This document shows positions 1-7,490 of a stretch of DNA of 17,543 bases, piece after piece. Every line of letters starts with the position of its first letter. Position 1 is the first letter of the stretch. Origin of the DNA: JBGSPL01 sp964511435 (GTDB taxonomy: Bacteria; Patescibacteriota; CPR2; UBA1875; CAIMLA01); assembly GCA_964511435.1 (NCBI GenBank), contig CAZEFH010000012.1, positions 1 to 17,543 of the forward strand, written 5' to 3'. The position numbers and the translations under genes are program-made. The notes under the pieces were generated by a model that searched no databases, was not told the origin of the DNA, and saw only the letters and a list, made by a program, of their open reading frames with translations.

Positions 1-8
1 GTAATATA

Positions 9-1433
9 ATGAGCAAAGAAATTGTTCAAGAAAAATTAAAAGATCTACCAAAAGATCCCGGCGTCTATATCTACCGCAACGATAAGGGGCGGATTATTTA
101 CGTTGGTAAGGCGATAAATCTAAAAAATCGCGTCAGCTCATATTTTCGGGGAGATCACGACCCCAAAACCGAGGATTTGGTGCGAAATATTGCCGATCTA
201 GAATGGATTGTTGTAGGCTCAGAAGTTGAAGCACTGCTACTTGAGGCAGAGCTAATTAAGCGCTATAAACCTCATTTCAACATTGATTGGAAAGATGACA
301 AAAATTATTGCTACATCAAGATTACCAAGGAAGATTATCCGCGGATTTATGTTGTTCGTCAGGTGGTCGATGATAAAGCAGAGTATCTGGGGCCATACAT
401 TGACGCCAATGCAGTACGCCTAAGCCTGAAGGCGCTACGAAAAGCCTTTCCATTTTGTACTTGTACTCTGAATCCAGATGCGACTTGCCTGTATTTTCAC
501 CTCAACCTCTGTCATGGTCATGGACCAAAATATATTTCAAAAGCGGATTATGCGGCCAACATTCGTGGCCTAGTAAACTTTTTGGAAGGGAAAAGAGAGG
601 TGGTTCTTGCTGATTTCCAGAGACGGATGAAGAAATTTGCTAGCGAGAAGAAGTTTGAGCTAGCGGCCGAGATGCGAGATCGGATTGACGCACTTACAAA
701 AATGCGTTTTCAACATGTAACCCAAGAGAAGAGGGAGGTGAGACTGGACAAGGCACTGACAACTCTAAGGGATGTTTTAGGTATGGTTGATATCCCTCAC
801 CGGATTGAATGTTATGATATTTCCAATATTTTTGGACGGGCCGCAGTTGGTTCAATGGTGGTCTTTAAGGATGGGATACCAAGTAGAAATGATTATCGTA
901 GATTTCAAATCAAAACCGTAAAAAGAATAGATGATTTTGCGATGCACAAAGAAGTGCAGAAGCGTCGCTTTAAGCAGTTGGAGAAGGGGAATAATACTTC
1001 TTTTGCCGAAATACCTGACCTAGTAATCATTGATGGTGGCAAGGGACAGCTTTCCTCGGTGTTAGAAGTTGTGCGTCATCTTGGATTGCCAACTCGCTTT
1101 ATTGGTCTAGCAAAAAGACTGGAGGAGTTGGTTCTTCTAGATGAACACGGCAATTTTAGTATTGTTAACCTAGAAATAAACTCAGAAGCATATTTTCTAG
1201 TACAACGAATTCGGGATGAAGCACATCGTTTTGCGATTACCTACCACCGCAATCTTCGTTCCAAGGATTTGACCAGCTCAAGACTCGATAATGTACCAGG
1301 GATCGGACCAAAGACCAAGAAAAAACTCGTGACTCGCTTTGGTTCACTTGATAAGATTATTCAGGCAAGCGACGGAGAGTTAGGGGAAATATTGAATAAG
1401 AAACTTATACAAAGGCTGCGAGAAACTTTATGA
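9..1433 (+). CDS. uvrC: UvrABC excinuclease subunit C (short form)
   Basis: UvrC makes the two incisions flanking a DNA lesion after UvrA/UvrB loading, in the cytoplasm. Seen at the N-terminus is a GIY-YIG nuclease domain, residues about 13-95 (GVY 18-20, YVG 31-33, Arg41, Glu74). A Cys cluster follows (Cys150, 152, 160, 168; the usual final CxxPC cysteine is absent, but an extra Cys150 is present). A UVR UvrB-binding motif spans about 200-235. The RNase H-like nuclease has CYDIS 268-272, DDF 308-310, IDGGKGQ 341-347 and RDEAH 402-406. A C-terminal helix-hairpin-helix has PGIGPK 430-435; its second hairpin looks degenerate. At 474 residues it is about 130 shorter than typical UvrC (around 600), and nearly all the loss lies between UVR and the RNase H core. 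The ATG is 8 bases from the window edge, so upstream signals cannot be judged. The stop overlaps the next start by 4 bases (ATGA). Confidence 0.96.
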   Translation: MSKEIVQEKLKDLPKDPGVYIYRNDKGRIIYVGKAINLKNRVSSYFRGDHDPKTEDLVRNIADLEWIVVGSEVEALLLEAELIKRYKPHFNIDWKDDKNYCYIKITKEDYPRIYVVRQVVDDKAEYLGPYIDANAVRLSLKALRKAFPFCTCTLNPDATCLYFHLNLCHGHGPKYISKADYAANIRGLVNFLEGKREVVLADFQRRMKKFASEKKFELAAEMRDRIDALTKMRFQHVTQEKREVRLDKALTTLRDVLGMVDIPHRIECYDISNIFGRAAVGSMVVFKDGIPSRNDYRRFQIKTVKRIDDFAMHKEVQKRRFKQLEKGNNTSFAEIPDLVIIDGGKGQLSSVLEVVRHLGLPTRFIGLAKRLEELVLLDEHGNFSIVNLEINSEAYFLVQRIRDEAHRFAITYHRNLRSKDLTSSRLDNVPGIGPKTKKKLVTRFGSLDKIIQASDGELGEILNKKLIQRLRETL

Positions 1434-2380
1434 AAAATGTAGTTGTAATTGGTGGGGGCACTGGTCTTTCTACGCTTCTTCGTGGACTTCGCGATTATCC
1501 GATTGACCTAACTGCGATAGTGACGATGACTGATGATGGAGCAAGTTCGGGACGACTCCGCAAGACTCAAGGTATCCTCCCGCCTGGGGACATTCGAAAA
1601 TGTATTGCTGCATTATCTCACAATGAGACTGGTTTGATAGACCTATTTGAGTATCGCTATCGGAAAGGCTTAGGGCTAAAGGGGCATAATGTTGGTAATC
1701 TAATAATAGCGGCTCTGATGGAAATGACCGGAAGCTTCGAGTTGGCAGTCGAGAGGATTTCCGATATGCTCAAAATACGTGGTCGTGTTTTACCAGCAAC
1801 CCTTGATGATGTTCATTTGGCAGCTATTTTTCAGGATGGTAATAGAATTGTTGGTGAAGCAAAGATCCGTAAGTATGCTTATAAGAAAAGAATTAAGAAA
1901 TTGTCACTTAGTGAAGTGACAAAGACTAATCCACGGGCCTTAACGGCAATCGCAAGCGCTGACATTATCTTTATCGGTCCAGGCAGTCTGTATACGAGCG
2001 TGATTCCTAACTTTCTGCAAAAGAAACTAGCCGATTCGGTCAGGAATGCAGCTGTGCCAAAAGTTTATCTAGCGAATGTTTCAACTGAACGAGGAGAGAC
2101 AGAAGGATTCACTCTAGAGGACCACTTAAGAACTTTAAAGAAATATCAAATCTGCCCAGATTTCGTCCTCGCAAATAATGGTAAAGCAAAGGCAAGAGGA
2201 AAGGATCAGTACGTAACAGAAGTTACCGTAGAGGGTTGTAATATTTGTGATGAGAAAGTTATTTTAGCAGACGTTATTAATGACGGAAACCCGCTTTATC
2301 ATGACTCAAGAAAACTCGGGACTGAATGTTATAAATTAATATTAAAGTCGGCTAAACTAAAGAAACGGAATCTTCTCTAA
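1430..2380 (+). CDS. yvcK: YvcK/CofD-family protein (gluconeogenesis factor)
   Basis: Members of this family (B. subtilis YvcK/GlmR) bind UDP-GlcNAc-type nucleotide sugars and tune central carbon flow and cell-wall precursor synthesis. The fold is related to CofD 2-phospholactate transferase. Seen in the sequence: the N-terminal glycine-rich loop GGGTGLS (8-14), TDDGASSGRLR (35-44), PPGDIRK (51-57), GHNVGN (85-90), FIGPGSLYTSVIP (181-193) and a RGETEGF stretch (221-227). The 316-residue length is normal. The start overlaps the uvrC stop as ATGA, so the two are probably cotranscribed and translationally coupled. In Firmicutes the neighbours are usually yvcJ and whiA; neither is here. The exact role in this organism is inferred from family only. 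Confidence 0.9.
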   Translation: MKNVVVIGGGTGLSTLLRGLRDYPIDLTAIVTMTDDGASSGRLRKTQGILPPGDIRKCIAALSHNETGLIDLFEYRYRKGLGLKGHNVGNLIIAALMEMTGSFELAVERISDMLKIRGRVLPATLDDVHLAAIFQDGNRIVGEAKIRKYAYKKRIKKLSLSEVTKTNPRALTAIASADIIFIGPGSLYTSVIPNFLQKKLADSVRNAAVPKVYLANVSTERGETEGFTLEDHLRTLKKYQICPDFVLANNGKAKARGKDQYVTEVTVEGCNICDEKVILADVINDGNPLYHDSRKLGTECYKLILKSAKLKKRNLL

Positions 2381-2394
2381 GTTTACGGAATCTT
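2365..2394 (+). repeat. 10-bp direct repeat with a 20-bp period at the secG promoter
   Basis: ACGGAATCTT occurs at 2365-2374 and again at 2385-2394, exactly 20 bases apart, or about two helical turns. The first copy lies in the last codons of the YvcK gene. The second begins inside the putative secG -35 box. It may be a tandem operator, but one such repeat can arise by chance in a window of this size. Confidence 0.4.
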
Positions 2395-2410
2395 ACGAAG
2401 GTGATATAAT
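2382..2410 (+). promoter_or_regulatory. Sigma70-type promoter of secG, near-leaderless
   Basis: A -35-like TTTACG (2382-2387), a 17-base spacer and a consensus -10 TATAAT (2405-2410). The predicted transcription start, about seven bases past the -10, is near 2417, only about three bases before the secG ATG. No Shine-Dalgarno sequence fits in the leader. Confidence 0.75.
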
Positions 2411-2419
2411 CAACATATT

Positions 2420-2635
2420 ATGAAGAATACATTATATATAGTAGTCGTATTATCATCTGTACTGACGATATTGTCTGTAGTTCTACAACAGAAAGGGTCG
2501 GGTCTTTCTGGGGTTTTTGGTGGTGCAGATGTTTCATATATGTCAAAGCGTGGTGCAGAGAAGTTTCTCGTCTACTTCACTGTTTTTTCAGCTGTTGTTT
2601 TGTGTATCTCGGCGCTATTAATCATATTTGTATAG
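2420..2635 (+). CDS. secG: SecG, preprotein translocase subunit
   Basis: SecG is the small accessory subunit of the SecYEG channel and assists SecA-driven export across the cytoplasmic membrane. The 71-residue protein has two membrane helices (about 3-22 and 50-70). They are separated by the family's conserved cytoplasmic loop: LQQKGSGLSG (22-31), FGG (33-35) and RGAEK (44-48). Length and topology are normal. It starts a new transcription unit: a -10 TATAAT ends nine bases before the ATG, so the transcript is expected to be almost leaderless. The solute-binding protein gene begins three bases after its stop. Confidence 0.93.
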   Translation: MKNTLYIVVVLSSVLTILSVVLQQKGSGLSGVFGGADVSYMSKRGAEKFLVYFTVFSAVVLCISALLIIFV

Positions 2636-2638
2636 TAA

Positions 2639-4393
2639 ATGAAGCTAAAAAGTCTCAGTATCAGGCTTCGTCTGGTTTTCAAACAGTTCTTTATTAATGT
2701 TCGCCATTCACATCTTAGGGACTTGCGAAACAGCTTCTTGACGTCTTTAAAGAAAATTCCAGATATTGTTCATCTAAAAAATCTGGTACTTTTTGGTTCG
2801 ATCGCGGCAATTATTACGCTTGCGCTCTTTGTCCAACGTTTTTCTATTCTCAGAAGCTACTATTTTGTTGAAAAGCCAGATTACGGCGGAACTTATATAC
2901 AGGGTGTTGTGGGATCGATTGACAAAATTAATCCACTCTTTGTTCAAAATGAAGCAGAGAAGGCGGCTAGCCTTCTAGTTTTTTCGGGGCTTACTAGAAC
3001 TATAGACGGAACCAAGGTGTTACCTGATCTTGCAGAAAAATGGGAAGTCCGTGACAGTGGGAAAAAATATCTGTTTAAACTGCGCCAGAATGTACAGTGG
3101 CATGATGGGAAGAAATTTACCGCAGATGATGTTGTCTACACGATTTCCTTAATTCAAAATACTGACACCAAGACAGACCAATACAGTATCTGGAATGGCG
3201 TGAGGGCCAAAAAGGTTGATGATTATCAAGTGGAATTTACTTTACCGGCACCTTACACAGGGTTCCTTACAGCAGCGGGCCAGTTGATTCTACCGAAGCA
3301 TATCTATGGAGAGATTGATCCAAAGAGCATAAAAGTAGCCGAAGCTAATATGACTCCAGTAGGAACGGGGCCATATAAGTTTGTCCGTTTTGATCAGCTT
3401 GGGACTCAGCCAGAAGTTGTCTTTAGGCGTAATGATAAATTTGCAATTTCGAAACCTTATATTGATCAAATTAAGCTGGTAATGTTTGATGACAAGAAAA
3501 CAGAATTTGAAAGCTTATTAAGGAAGCAGATAGATGGAGTAATGTCTATTTCTCCTGAAGATTTTCGAAAGCTTTCGAAAATCTCTGGCAATATAGTATC
3601 GCGTAAATTATTCCCCGATTACCAGATTGTATATTTTAATCTAAAAAACACTCTTTTGGCAGACAAGGAACTTAGAGTTGCTCTCTCGGCAGCGGTTGAT
3701 CGTAAGGAGTTGGTAGACAAAGTCCTTGCAGGAAATGGGGAACCACAGGCAAAGCCTCTAGTTCCGGGTCAGTTAGGATTCAGTTCAAAAGTTAAGGGTA
3801 TCGGATATGATGTAAATGTTGCAAATAGTTCACTAGATAAGGCTGGATGGAAGAAGGATAAGGAAGGAATTAGAATAAAGGACGGTAAGCGTCTTAGTTT
3901 TCGTCTAGTATCACCAGATAACTATGAATCTCGTGAAGTAGCTAAGTTACTTAAGATTCAATTTCTAAAAATCGGGGTGAATCTTGATGTTGAATTCTCT
4001 GATGAGGAACAGATAGGACCAAACTACATCAGATCGCGAAATTTTGACCTGTTGCTGATTAACCAGAATGTGGGGTTTAATCAGGATTGGTATAGTCTAT
4101 GGGACTCAACCCAGGTTGCGAGCCCAGGCCTTAACCTTAGTGGATTTTCTGATAAGAAACTAGATAGATTTGTACAGCAGGTAAGATCGAGTAATGACAA
4201 GGCATATAAGTCTGAGCGGATGAAGGAAGCAGAACAAATAATTATAGAAAACGCACCTGTTATCTACCTCTATAGACCGCTTCACCTGTCAGCGATATCA
4301 GAGAAGGTTAAGGGCACAGAACAGTCACGGCTTTCAAGCTCATTAGACGTCCTAAACAATATCTACTCTTGGTATATCAGAGTTAGGGGGTAG
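2639..4393 (+). CDS. Membrane-anchored oligopeptide-type ABC solute-binding protein (SBP_bac_5)
   Basis: Proteins of this family capture peptides, or less often sugars or nickel, outside the membrane and pass them to an ABC permease. Seen in the sequence: an unusual basic N-terminal extension of about 46 residues, one hydrophobic helix (about 47-66), then a domain opening with the family pattern (VLPDLAEKW 127-135, WHDGKKFTADDV 154-165) and running to the C-terminus. There is no lipobox Cys, so it is anchored by an uncleaved helix instead of lipid. The 584-residue length fits the family plus the extension. It follows secG by three bases with no ribosome-binding site, suggesting translational coupling. 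No permease or ATPase gene is in the window. The peptide substrate is a family-level inference. Confidence 0.88.
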   Translation: MKLKSLSIRLRLVFKQFFINVRHSHLRDLRNSFLTSLKKIPDIVHLKNLVLFGSIAAIITLALFVQRFSILRSYYFVEKPDYGGTYIQGVVGSIDKINPLFVQNEAEKAASLLVFSGLTRTIDGTKVLPDLAEKWEVRDSGKKYLFKLRQNVQWHDGKKFTADDVVYTISLIQNTDTKTDQYSIWNGVRAKKVDDYQVEFTLPAPYTGFLTAAGQLILPKHIYGEIDPKSIKVAEANMTPVGTGPYKFVRFDQLGTQPEVVFRRNDKFAISKPYIDQIKLVMFDDKKTEFESLLRKQIDGVMSISPEDFRKLSKISGNIVSRKLFPDYQIVYFNLKNTLLADKELRVALSAAVDRKELVDKVLAGNGEPQAKPLVPGQLGFSSKVKGIGYDVNVANSSLDKAGWKKDKEGIRIKDGKRLSFRLVSPDNYESREVAKLLKIQFLKIGVNLDVEFSDEEQIGPNYIRSRNFDLLLINQNVGFNQDWYSLWDSTQVASPGLNLSGFSDKKLDRFVQQVRSSNDKAYKSERMKEAEQIIIENAPVIYLYRPLHLSAISEKVKGTEQSRLSSSLDVLNNIYSWYIRVRG

Positions 4394-4409
4394 CACCACT
4401 ACAATCTGA

Positions 4410-4438
4410 TTGACGATAAGGTCATTTTCGAGTATAAT
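4410..4438 (+). promoter_or_regulatory. Consensus sigma70 promoter of the tRNA cluster
   Basis: TTGACG (4410-4415), an exact 17-base spacer and TATAAT (4433-4438). The predicted start is near 4445, giving about 17 bases of 5' leader before the first tRNA. It is the strongest promoter match in the window. Confidence 0.88.
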
Positions 4439-4461
4439 TTTCCTTGCGATTTAGTCCATCT

Positions 4462-4548
4462 GCGGACGTGGCGGAATTGGTATACGCGCTAGCATGAGGG
4501 GCTAGTGGTCGCAAGACCTTGGAGGTTCAAGTCCTCTCGTCCGCACCA
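4462..4548 (+). tRNA. tRNA-Leu (GAG)
   Basis: The acceptor stem GCGGACG (4462-4468) pairs with CGTCCGC (4538-4544), followed by discriminator A and encoded CCA (4546-4548). The anticodon stem CTAGC/GCTAG encloses loop ATGAGGG, with anticodon GAG at 4496-4498. The long variable arm makes it class II (87 bases), as expected for Leu. It reads CUC/CUU codons and is the first gene of a four-tRNA unit. Confidence 0.96.
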
Positions 4549-4553
4549 TATTT

Positions 4554-4630
4554 GGGTGATTAGCTCAGCTGGTTAGAGCATCTCGTTTACACCGAGAGGG
4601 TCGGGGGTTCGAATCCCTCATCACCCACCA
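4554..4630 (+). tRNA. tRNA-Val (TAC)
   Basis: The acceptor stem GGGTGAT (4554-4560) pairs with ATCACCC (4620-4626), with CCA encoded at 4628-4630. The anticodon stem TCTCG/CGAGA has loop TTTACAC, giving TAC at 4588-4590. The T-arm GGGGG-TTCGAAT-CCCTC is standard apart from one wobble pair. It is a 77-base class I tRNA. Confidence 0.96.
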
Positions 4631-4652
4631 TATTTTTTACCAAAATTCATTT

Positions 4653-4728
<76 letters not shown>

Positions 4729-4745
4729 CTTTACTTGATGCATAA

Positions 4746-4830
4746 GCCCGGGTGGCGGAATTGGTATACGCGACGGACTTAAAATCCGTTGGCTTCGGTC
4801 TTGCGGGTTCAAGTCCCGCCCCGGGCACCA
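4746..4830 (+). tRNA. tRNA-Leu (TAA)
   Basis: The acceptor stem GCCCGGG (4746-4752) pairs with CCCGGGC (4820-4826), with CCA encoded at 4828-4830. Anticodon loop CTTAAAA carries TAA at 4780-4782. A class II variable arm has a GGC-TTCG-GTC hairpin. Its D-arm is nearly identical to that of tRNA-Leu(GAG) earlier in the cluster. It is 85 bases, and a terminator follows at once. Confidence 0.96.
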
Positions 4831-4864
4831 AAAAATAACCTTCTCTTTCGAGGGTTATTTTTTT
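4831..4864 (+). terminator. Rho-independent terminator of the tRNA cluster
   Basis: AAAATAACC pairs with GGTTATTTT around a roughly 12-base loop, followed by a run of T to 4864. It starts directly after the last tRNA CCA and separates the tRNA unit from the LysM promoter. Confidence 0.85.
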
Positions 4865-4877
4865 AATCATGCGCTAG

Positions 4878-4905
4878 TTGAATTTTGATGTCCTGGGTGT
4901 ATAAT
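4878..4905 (+). promoter_or_regulatory. Leaderless promoter of the LysM-lemA-htpX operon
   Basis: TTGAAT (4878-4883), a 16-base spacer and TATAAT (4900-4905). The predicted transcription start coincides with the A of the ATG at 4912, so the mRNA should be leaderless. This decides the start of the LysM gene: the in-frame TTG (4885) and ATG (4888) lie upstream of the -10 and would not be transcribed from it. Confidence 0.78.
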
Positions 4906-4911
4906 AGCTCC

Positions 4912-5355
4912 ATGAGTAAAGAAAGTGAAAGTCAGCTCTCTGACGAATTCAAAAAAGACATTAAAGCTCCCCATAAAAATTCAAATTTTTTCGGTACCTT
5001 GATAGCACTTATTGCAATAGTCCTTGTTTTTGGCACAGTTGGCATTGCCGGGTATCAGATGCTATTTCGCCCAGAGTCAATTGAAACTAAAAGTGCAGAA
5101 GAAAAGATTGAATCTAGACCGGTTGAAAAAACCGAAACTAAAACAGAAACAAAAGTTGAAACCAAAACCGAAACCAAAACCACTACCCCTGTGGCTACGG
5201 CGGAAAAGGATACTTCTTATACTGTAAAGTCGGGTGATACTTGGAGCTCTATCGCGAATGCGAATGGAATGAGCTCGACGAAGCTAATGGAATATAATGG
5301 TACCACGAGTGAAGACTTGCAGATTGGTCAAACTATTAAAGTCCCTAAGAGTTAA
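4912..5355 (+). CDS. Membrane-anchored LysM-domain protein
   Basis: LysM domains bind GlcNAc-containing glycans, chiefly peptidoglycan. Seen in this 147-residue protein: a charged cytoplasmic N-terminus, one membrane helix (about 27-50), a flexible Thr/Glu/Lys spacer (about 56-100, with a TETK repeat at 74-90), and a single C-terminal LysM motif (about 102-145; YTVKSGDTW, then IGQTIKVP). This layout projects the LysM domain into the wall. The ATG at 4912 was chosen because the TATAAT box lies just upstream and the residues after it are ordinary; frame-extending starts at 4885/4888 overlap the promoter. It heads an operon with lemA 27 bases downstream. No enzymatic domain is present, so it is probably an anchor or scaffold. 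Confidence 0.87.
   Translation: MSKESESQLSDEFKKDIKAPHKNSNFFGTLIALIAIVLVFGTVGIAGYQMLFRPESIETKSAEEKIESRPVEKTETKTETKVETKTETKTTTPVATAEKDTSYTVKSGDTWSSIANANGMSSTKLMEYNGTTSEDLQIGQTIKVPKS
5131..5181 (+). repeat. In-frame 12-bp tandem repeat coding for TETK
   Basis: About four degenerate copies of ACN-GAA-ACN-AAA lie in the spacer of the LysM protein (residues 74-90). Third positions vary between copies, and one copy has a Val in place of Thr. This suggests an old or purified repeat, not a fresh slippage product. Confidence 0.75.
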
Positions 5356-5371
5356 ACAGACCTTTTGGTCG

Positions 5372-5377
5372 AAGGAG
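5372..5377 (+). promoter_or_regulatory. Shine-Dalgarno site of lemA
   Basis: AAGGAG lies five bases before the ATG at 5383. It fixes the lemA start there and rules out the in-frame TTG at 5365, which lies upstream of it. A small GACC-TTTT-GGTC hairpin (5359-5370) sits just before it. Confidence 0.85.
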
Positions 5378-5382
5378 AAAAT

Positions 5383-5931
5383 ATGAACATCGGATGGATC
5401 TTATTAATTGTCCTAGTTGTCTTGGTTCTTGTAGTTATTGCTACTTACAACGGCCTTATCACCTTAAATAATCGCGTTAAGGAGGCCGCCAGCGATATAG
5501 ACGTCCAGTTGAAGCGTCGCTACGAGTTAATTCCAAACCTACAAGCGACAGTAAAAGGTATGTTCAAAGAGGAAAAAGAAATCTTTGGCCAAATTACAGA
5601 TGCTAGGGCTGGTCTAACAAAGGGTACTATGGCAGAGAAGCTAGCCGCCAATGAGCAGCTTACGGGTGCTCTAAAGTCTCTTTTTATGCTTTCTGAGAGT
5701 AATCCGCAGCTCGTTTCTAGTGATGCGATGAAAGAACTCCAGATGAACCTAACTGATTCACAGGACAAGATTATGGCTGCACAACGCTTTTACAACGCCA
5801 ATGTTCGTGACTTCAATACTAAGATCCAGATATTCCCCACAAATCTCTATGCCAAACAACTAGGATTCTCTGCCTATGAGATGATTGAGGCTACTGACGG
5901 CGAAAAGCAGAACGTCAAAGTTGAATTCTAA
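5383..5931 (+). CDS. lemA: LemA family protein
   Basis: LemA proteins are small membrane proteins with an N-terminal helix and a long helical bundle. Their biochemical role is not settled, but they often sit beside HtpX. Seen here: a hydrophobic N-terminal helix (about 4-21), then the family signature YNGLITLNNRVKEA (22-35), SDIDVQLKRRYELIPNL (37-53), and the typical C-terminal block with NTKIQIFP and LGFSAYEMIEA. The protein is 182 residues, normal for the family. The start is set by a strong AAGGAG. It lies between the LysM gene and htpX in one operon, suggesting a role in envelope stress or membrane quality control; that role is inferred from context. Confidence 0.93.
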   Translation: MNIGWILLIVLVVLVLVVIATYNGLITLNNRVKEAASDIDVQLKRRYELIPNLQATVKGMFKEEKEIFGQITDARAGLTKGTMAEKLAANEQLTGALKSLFMLSESNPQLVSSDAMKELQMNLTDSQDKIMAAQRFYNANVRDFNTKIQIFPTNLYAKQLGFSAYEMIEATDGEKQNVKVEF

Positions 5932-5940
5932 GAATAGATA

Positions 5941-6837
5941 ATGGCAACCACTTATACGAACATTACTCAGAATAAGTGGAAGACGGCATTCTGGGTGACC
6001 TTTTTTGTCTCTTTTGTTATGGTTGTAGGCTATATTCTTGGCAAGGCCTTGGGTGTTTATTGGATTTTCCCGCTCTCTATCGCCATCGCGGGATTTCAGG
6101 CTATTAGTTCATATTGGTGGAGTGACAAGATCGCTCTAGCAGTTTCAGGCGCACATGAGGTTGATAAGTCTACAGAACCAGTACTTTATCGCACGGTTGA
6201 GAACCTCTCAATTGCTGCCGGGATGCCGATGCCTCGGGTCTATATTATCGAAGATAGTGCGCCGAATGCCTTTGCTACTGGTAGAAATCCTGAGCATGCA
6301 GCTATTGCAGTTACTAGAGGCTTAATCGCCAAGTTAGACAAACCACAGCTAGAAGGAGTGCTTGCTCATGAGTTTTCTCATATCGGCAATGATGATATTT
6401 TGCTTCAGACAGCTGTAGTTATTCTGGTAGGAGTTGTGGTGATGATTTCTGACTGGTTTCTGCGTATTAGTTTCTGGGGTGGTGACGATGATAATGATAA
6501 AAATCCATATCTAATGCTTGCAGGAATTACCCTGGCTCTACTGTCGCCACTTTTTGCAACTCTGATCCAGCTTTCTATATCTAGAAAACGTGAATTTCTC
6601 GCTGATGCAAGCGGAGCATTACTTACGCGTAACCCAGCAGCTCTCGCAGATGCGCTGGCTATAATCTCGGGAGACAACGAACCCTTAGAAGCTGCAAACA
6701 AAGCTACGGCACACATGTATATTTCAGATCCACTAAAGGAGCACGAAGGTTCAGCGCGTGGTTGGTTTGCAGGGCTTTTCAGTACACACCCCGATACTAG
6801 TGAGAGAATAAAAAGGTTGAGAGAAATGGCACTTTAA
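5941..6837 (+). CDS. htpX: HtpX-like membrane zinc metalloprotease (M48 family)
   Basis: HtpX cleaves misfolded membrane proteins at the cytoplasmic face. Seen in the sequence: two N-terminal membrane helices (about 16-34 and 40-57), the zinc-protease motif HEFSH (143-147: His143, Glu144, His147), two further hydrophobic segments (about 154-172 and 190-212), and KREFLAD (216-222), in which Glu218 should be the third zinc ligand. All catalytic residues are present, and 298 residues is the usual length. It starts nine bases after the lemA stop; the preceding sequence is only a weak ribosome-binding site, so coupling to lemA is likely. Regulation probably follows the LysM-operon promoter. Confidence 0.95.
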   Translation: MATTYTNITQNKWKTAFWVTFFVSFVMVVGYILGKALGVYWIFPLSIAIAGFQAISSYWWSDKIALAVSGAHEVDKSTEPVLYRTVENLSIAAGMPMPRVYIIEDSAPNAFATGRNPEHAAIAVTRGLIAKLDKPQLEGVLAHEFSHIGNDDILLQTAVVILVGVVVMISDWFLRISFWGGDDDNDKNPYLMLAGITLALLSPLFATLIQLSISRKREFLADASGALLTRNPAALADALAIISGDNEPLEAANKATAHMYISDPLKEHEGSARGWFAGLFSTHPDTSERIKRLREMAL

Positions 6838-6864
6838 AAAACGTAATAATTAATAATTAAAAAT

Positions 6865-7488
6865 ATGAAAAGTGAGGGTAAAATGCCAGAAGAAGTAAAA
6901 GAGGTAACTAGTACCGAAAAGCAATTTAGTTGGAAACGATTACTGATAACATCAGCGATTGTTGTGTTTACGGCAGTAATCACCTTCGGGATTACCTGGT
7001 ATCTGCTAGATAAGTCAGCCAAGGAAAGTGATGAAGCGAGTAATAGGCTGAGAGTAGAGTTACAGAAGGAGATTGACGAGCTTCGTGCTAAATTAAAGAC
7101 GACTACGGATAGTAGTGATGATTTGACTTACAAAAATGAAACTTATGGTTTTGAGCTGACTTTCCCGGAAGACTGGGAAGAGTTTAAGATTCTTGAGAAG
7201 ACGGTTTCTGGTGCTACCAAAACGTGGTATGTAGAATTACCAACCACTGACACTAATTGGTCCTTGGATACTTCGACTAGTGATGCTGGCTATGTGAGTT
7301 TTTTCGCCATCAGTGCTTACACAGACAGTCAGTGGGCAGAAAATCAGGCTGAACCCGCTCCAAGTACGGAGATTACAAAAGTTGGTGAATATACTTATGG
7401 CTATACTAGAGCCCAGGCTGCCCCAGACAGTCTTACAGATAAATTTGATGACATTAAAACAATCGTTACCACTCTGAAGGGAATCTAA
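6865..7488 (+). CDS. Membrane-anchored PsbP/DUF1795-like protein of unknown function
   Basis: The 207-residue protein has a short cytoplasmic N-terminus, one membrane helix (about 26-48), a charged heptad-like helix (about 52-80), and an external domain from about 88 onward. That domain opens with a pattern (YKNETYGFELTFPEDW, 89-104) typical of PsbP/DUF1795-type domains. Such domains are common in secreted proteins, and their ligand is generally unknown. It is the last gene of the LysM-lemA-htpX operon, 27 bases after htpX and directly before a terminator. The start is uncertain: ATG at 6883 has a better Shine-Dalgarno (GAGGG at 6874-6878) and would remove six residues. No enzymatic residues are recognised. 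It may act with HtpX/LemA at the outer membrane face, which is a context-based guess. Confidence 0.75.
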   Translation: MKSEGKMPEEVKEVTSTEKQFSWKRLLITSAIVVFTAVITFGITWYLLDKSAKESDEASNRLRVELQKEIDELRAKLKTTTDSSDDLTYKNETYGFELTFPEDWEEFKILEKTVSGATKTWYVELPTTDTNWSLDTSTSDAGYVSFFAISAYTDSQWAENQAEPAPSTEITKVGEYTYGYTRAQAAPDSLTDKFDDIKTIVTTLKGI

Positions 7489-7490
7489 AT

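Noticed and set aside
5..10. TATAAT overlapping the uvrC start codon
   Set aside because: A start seven bases downstream would fall inside the gene; the real promoter is probably outside the window.
4885..4911. Earlier TTG/ATG start for the LysM protein
   Set aside because: Both codons lie upstream of the TATAAT box that drives the gene, and there is no ribosome-binding site; 4912 fits the leaderless start.
5359..5370. GACC-TTTT-GGTC hairpin between the LysM gene and lemA
   Set aside because: The stem is only four base pairs and no T-run follows, so it is not a terminator; probably chance.
5365..5382. TTG start for lemA at 5365
   Set aside because: The AAGGAG at 5372-5377 lies downstream of it and is correctly spaced for ATG 5383.
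6838..6864. AT-rich TAATAAT repeats before the PsbP-like gene as a promoter
   Set aside because: No -35 or properly spaced -10; the gene is close behind htpX and likely in the same operon.
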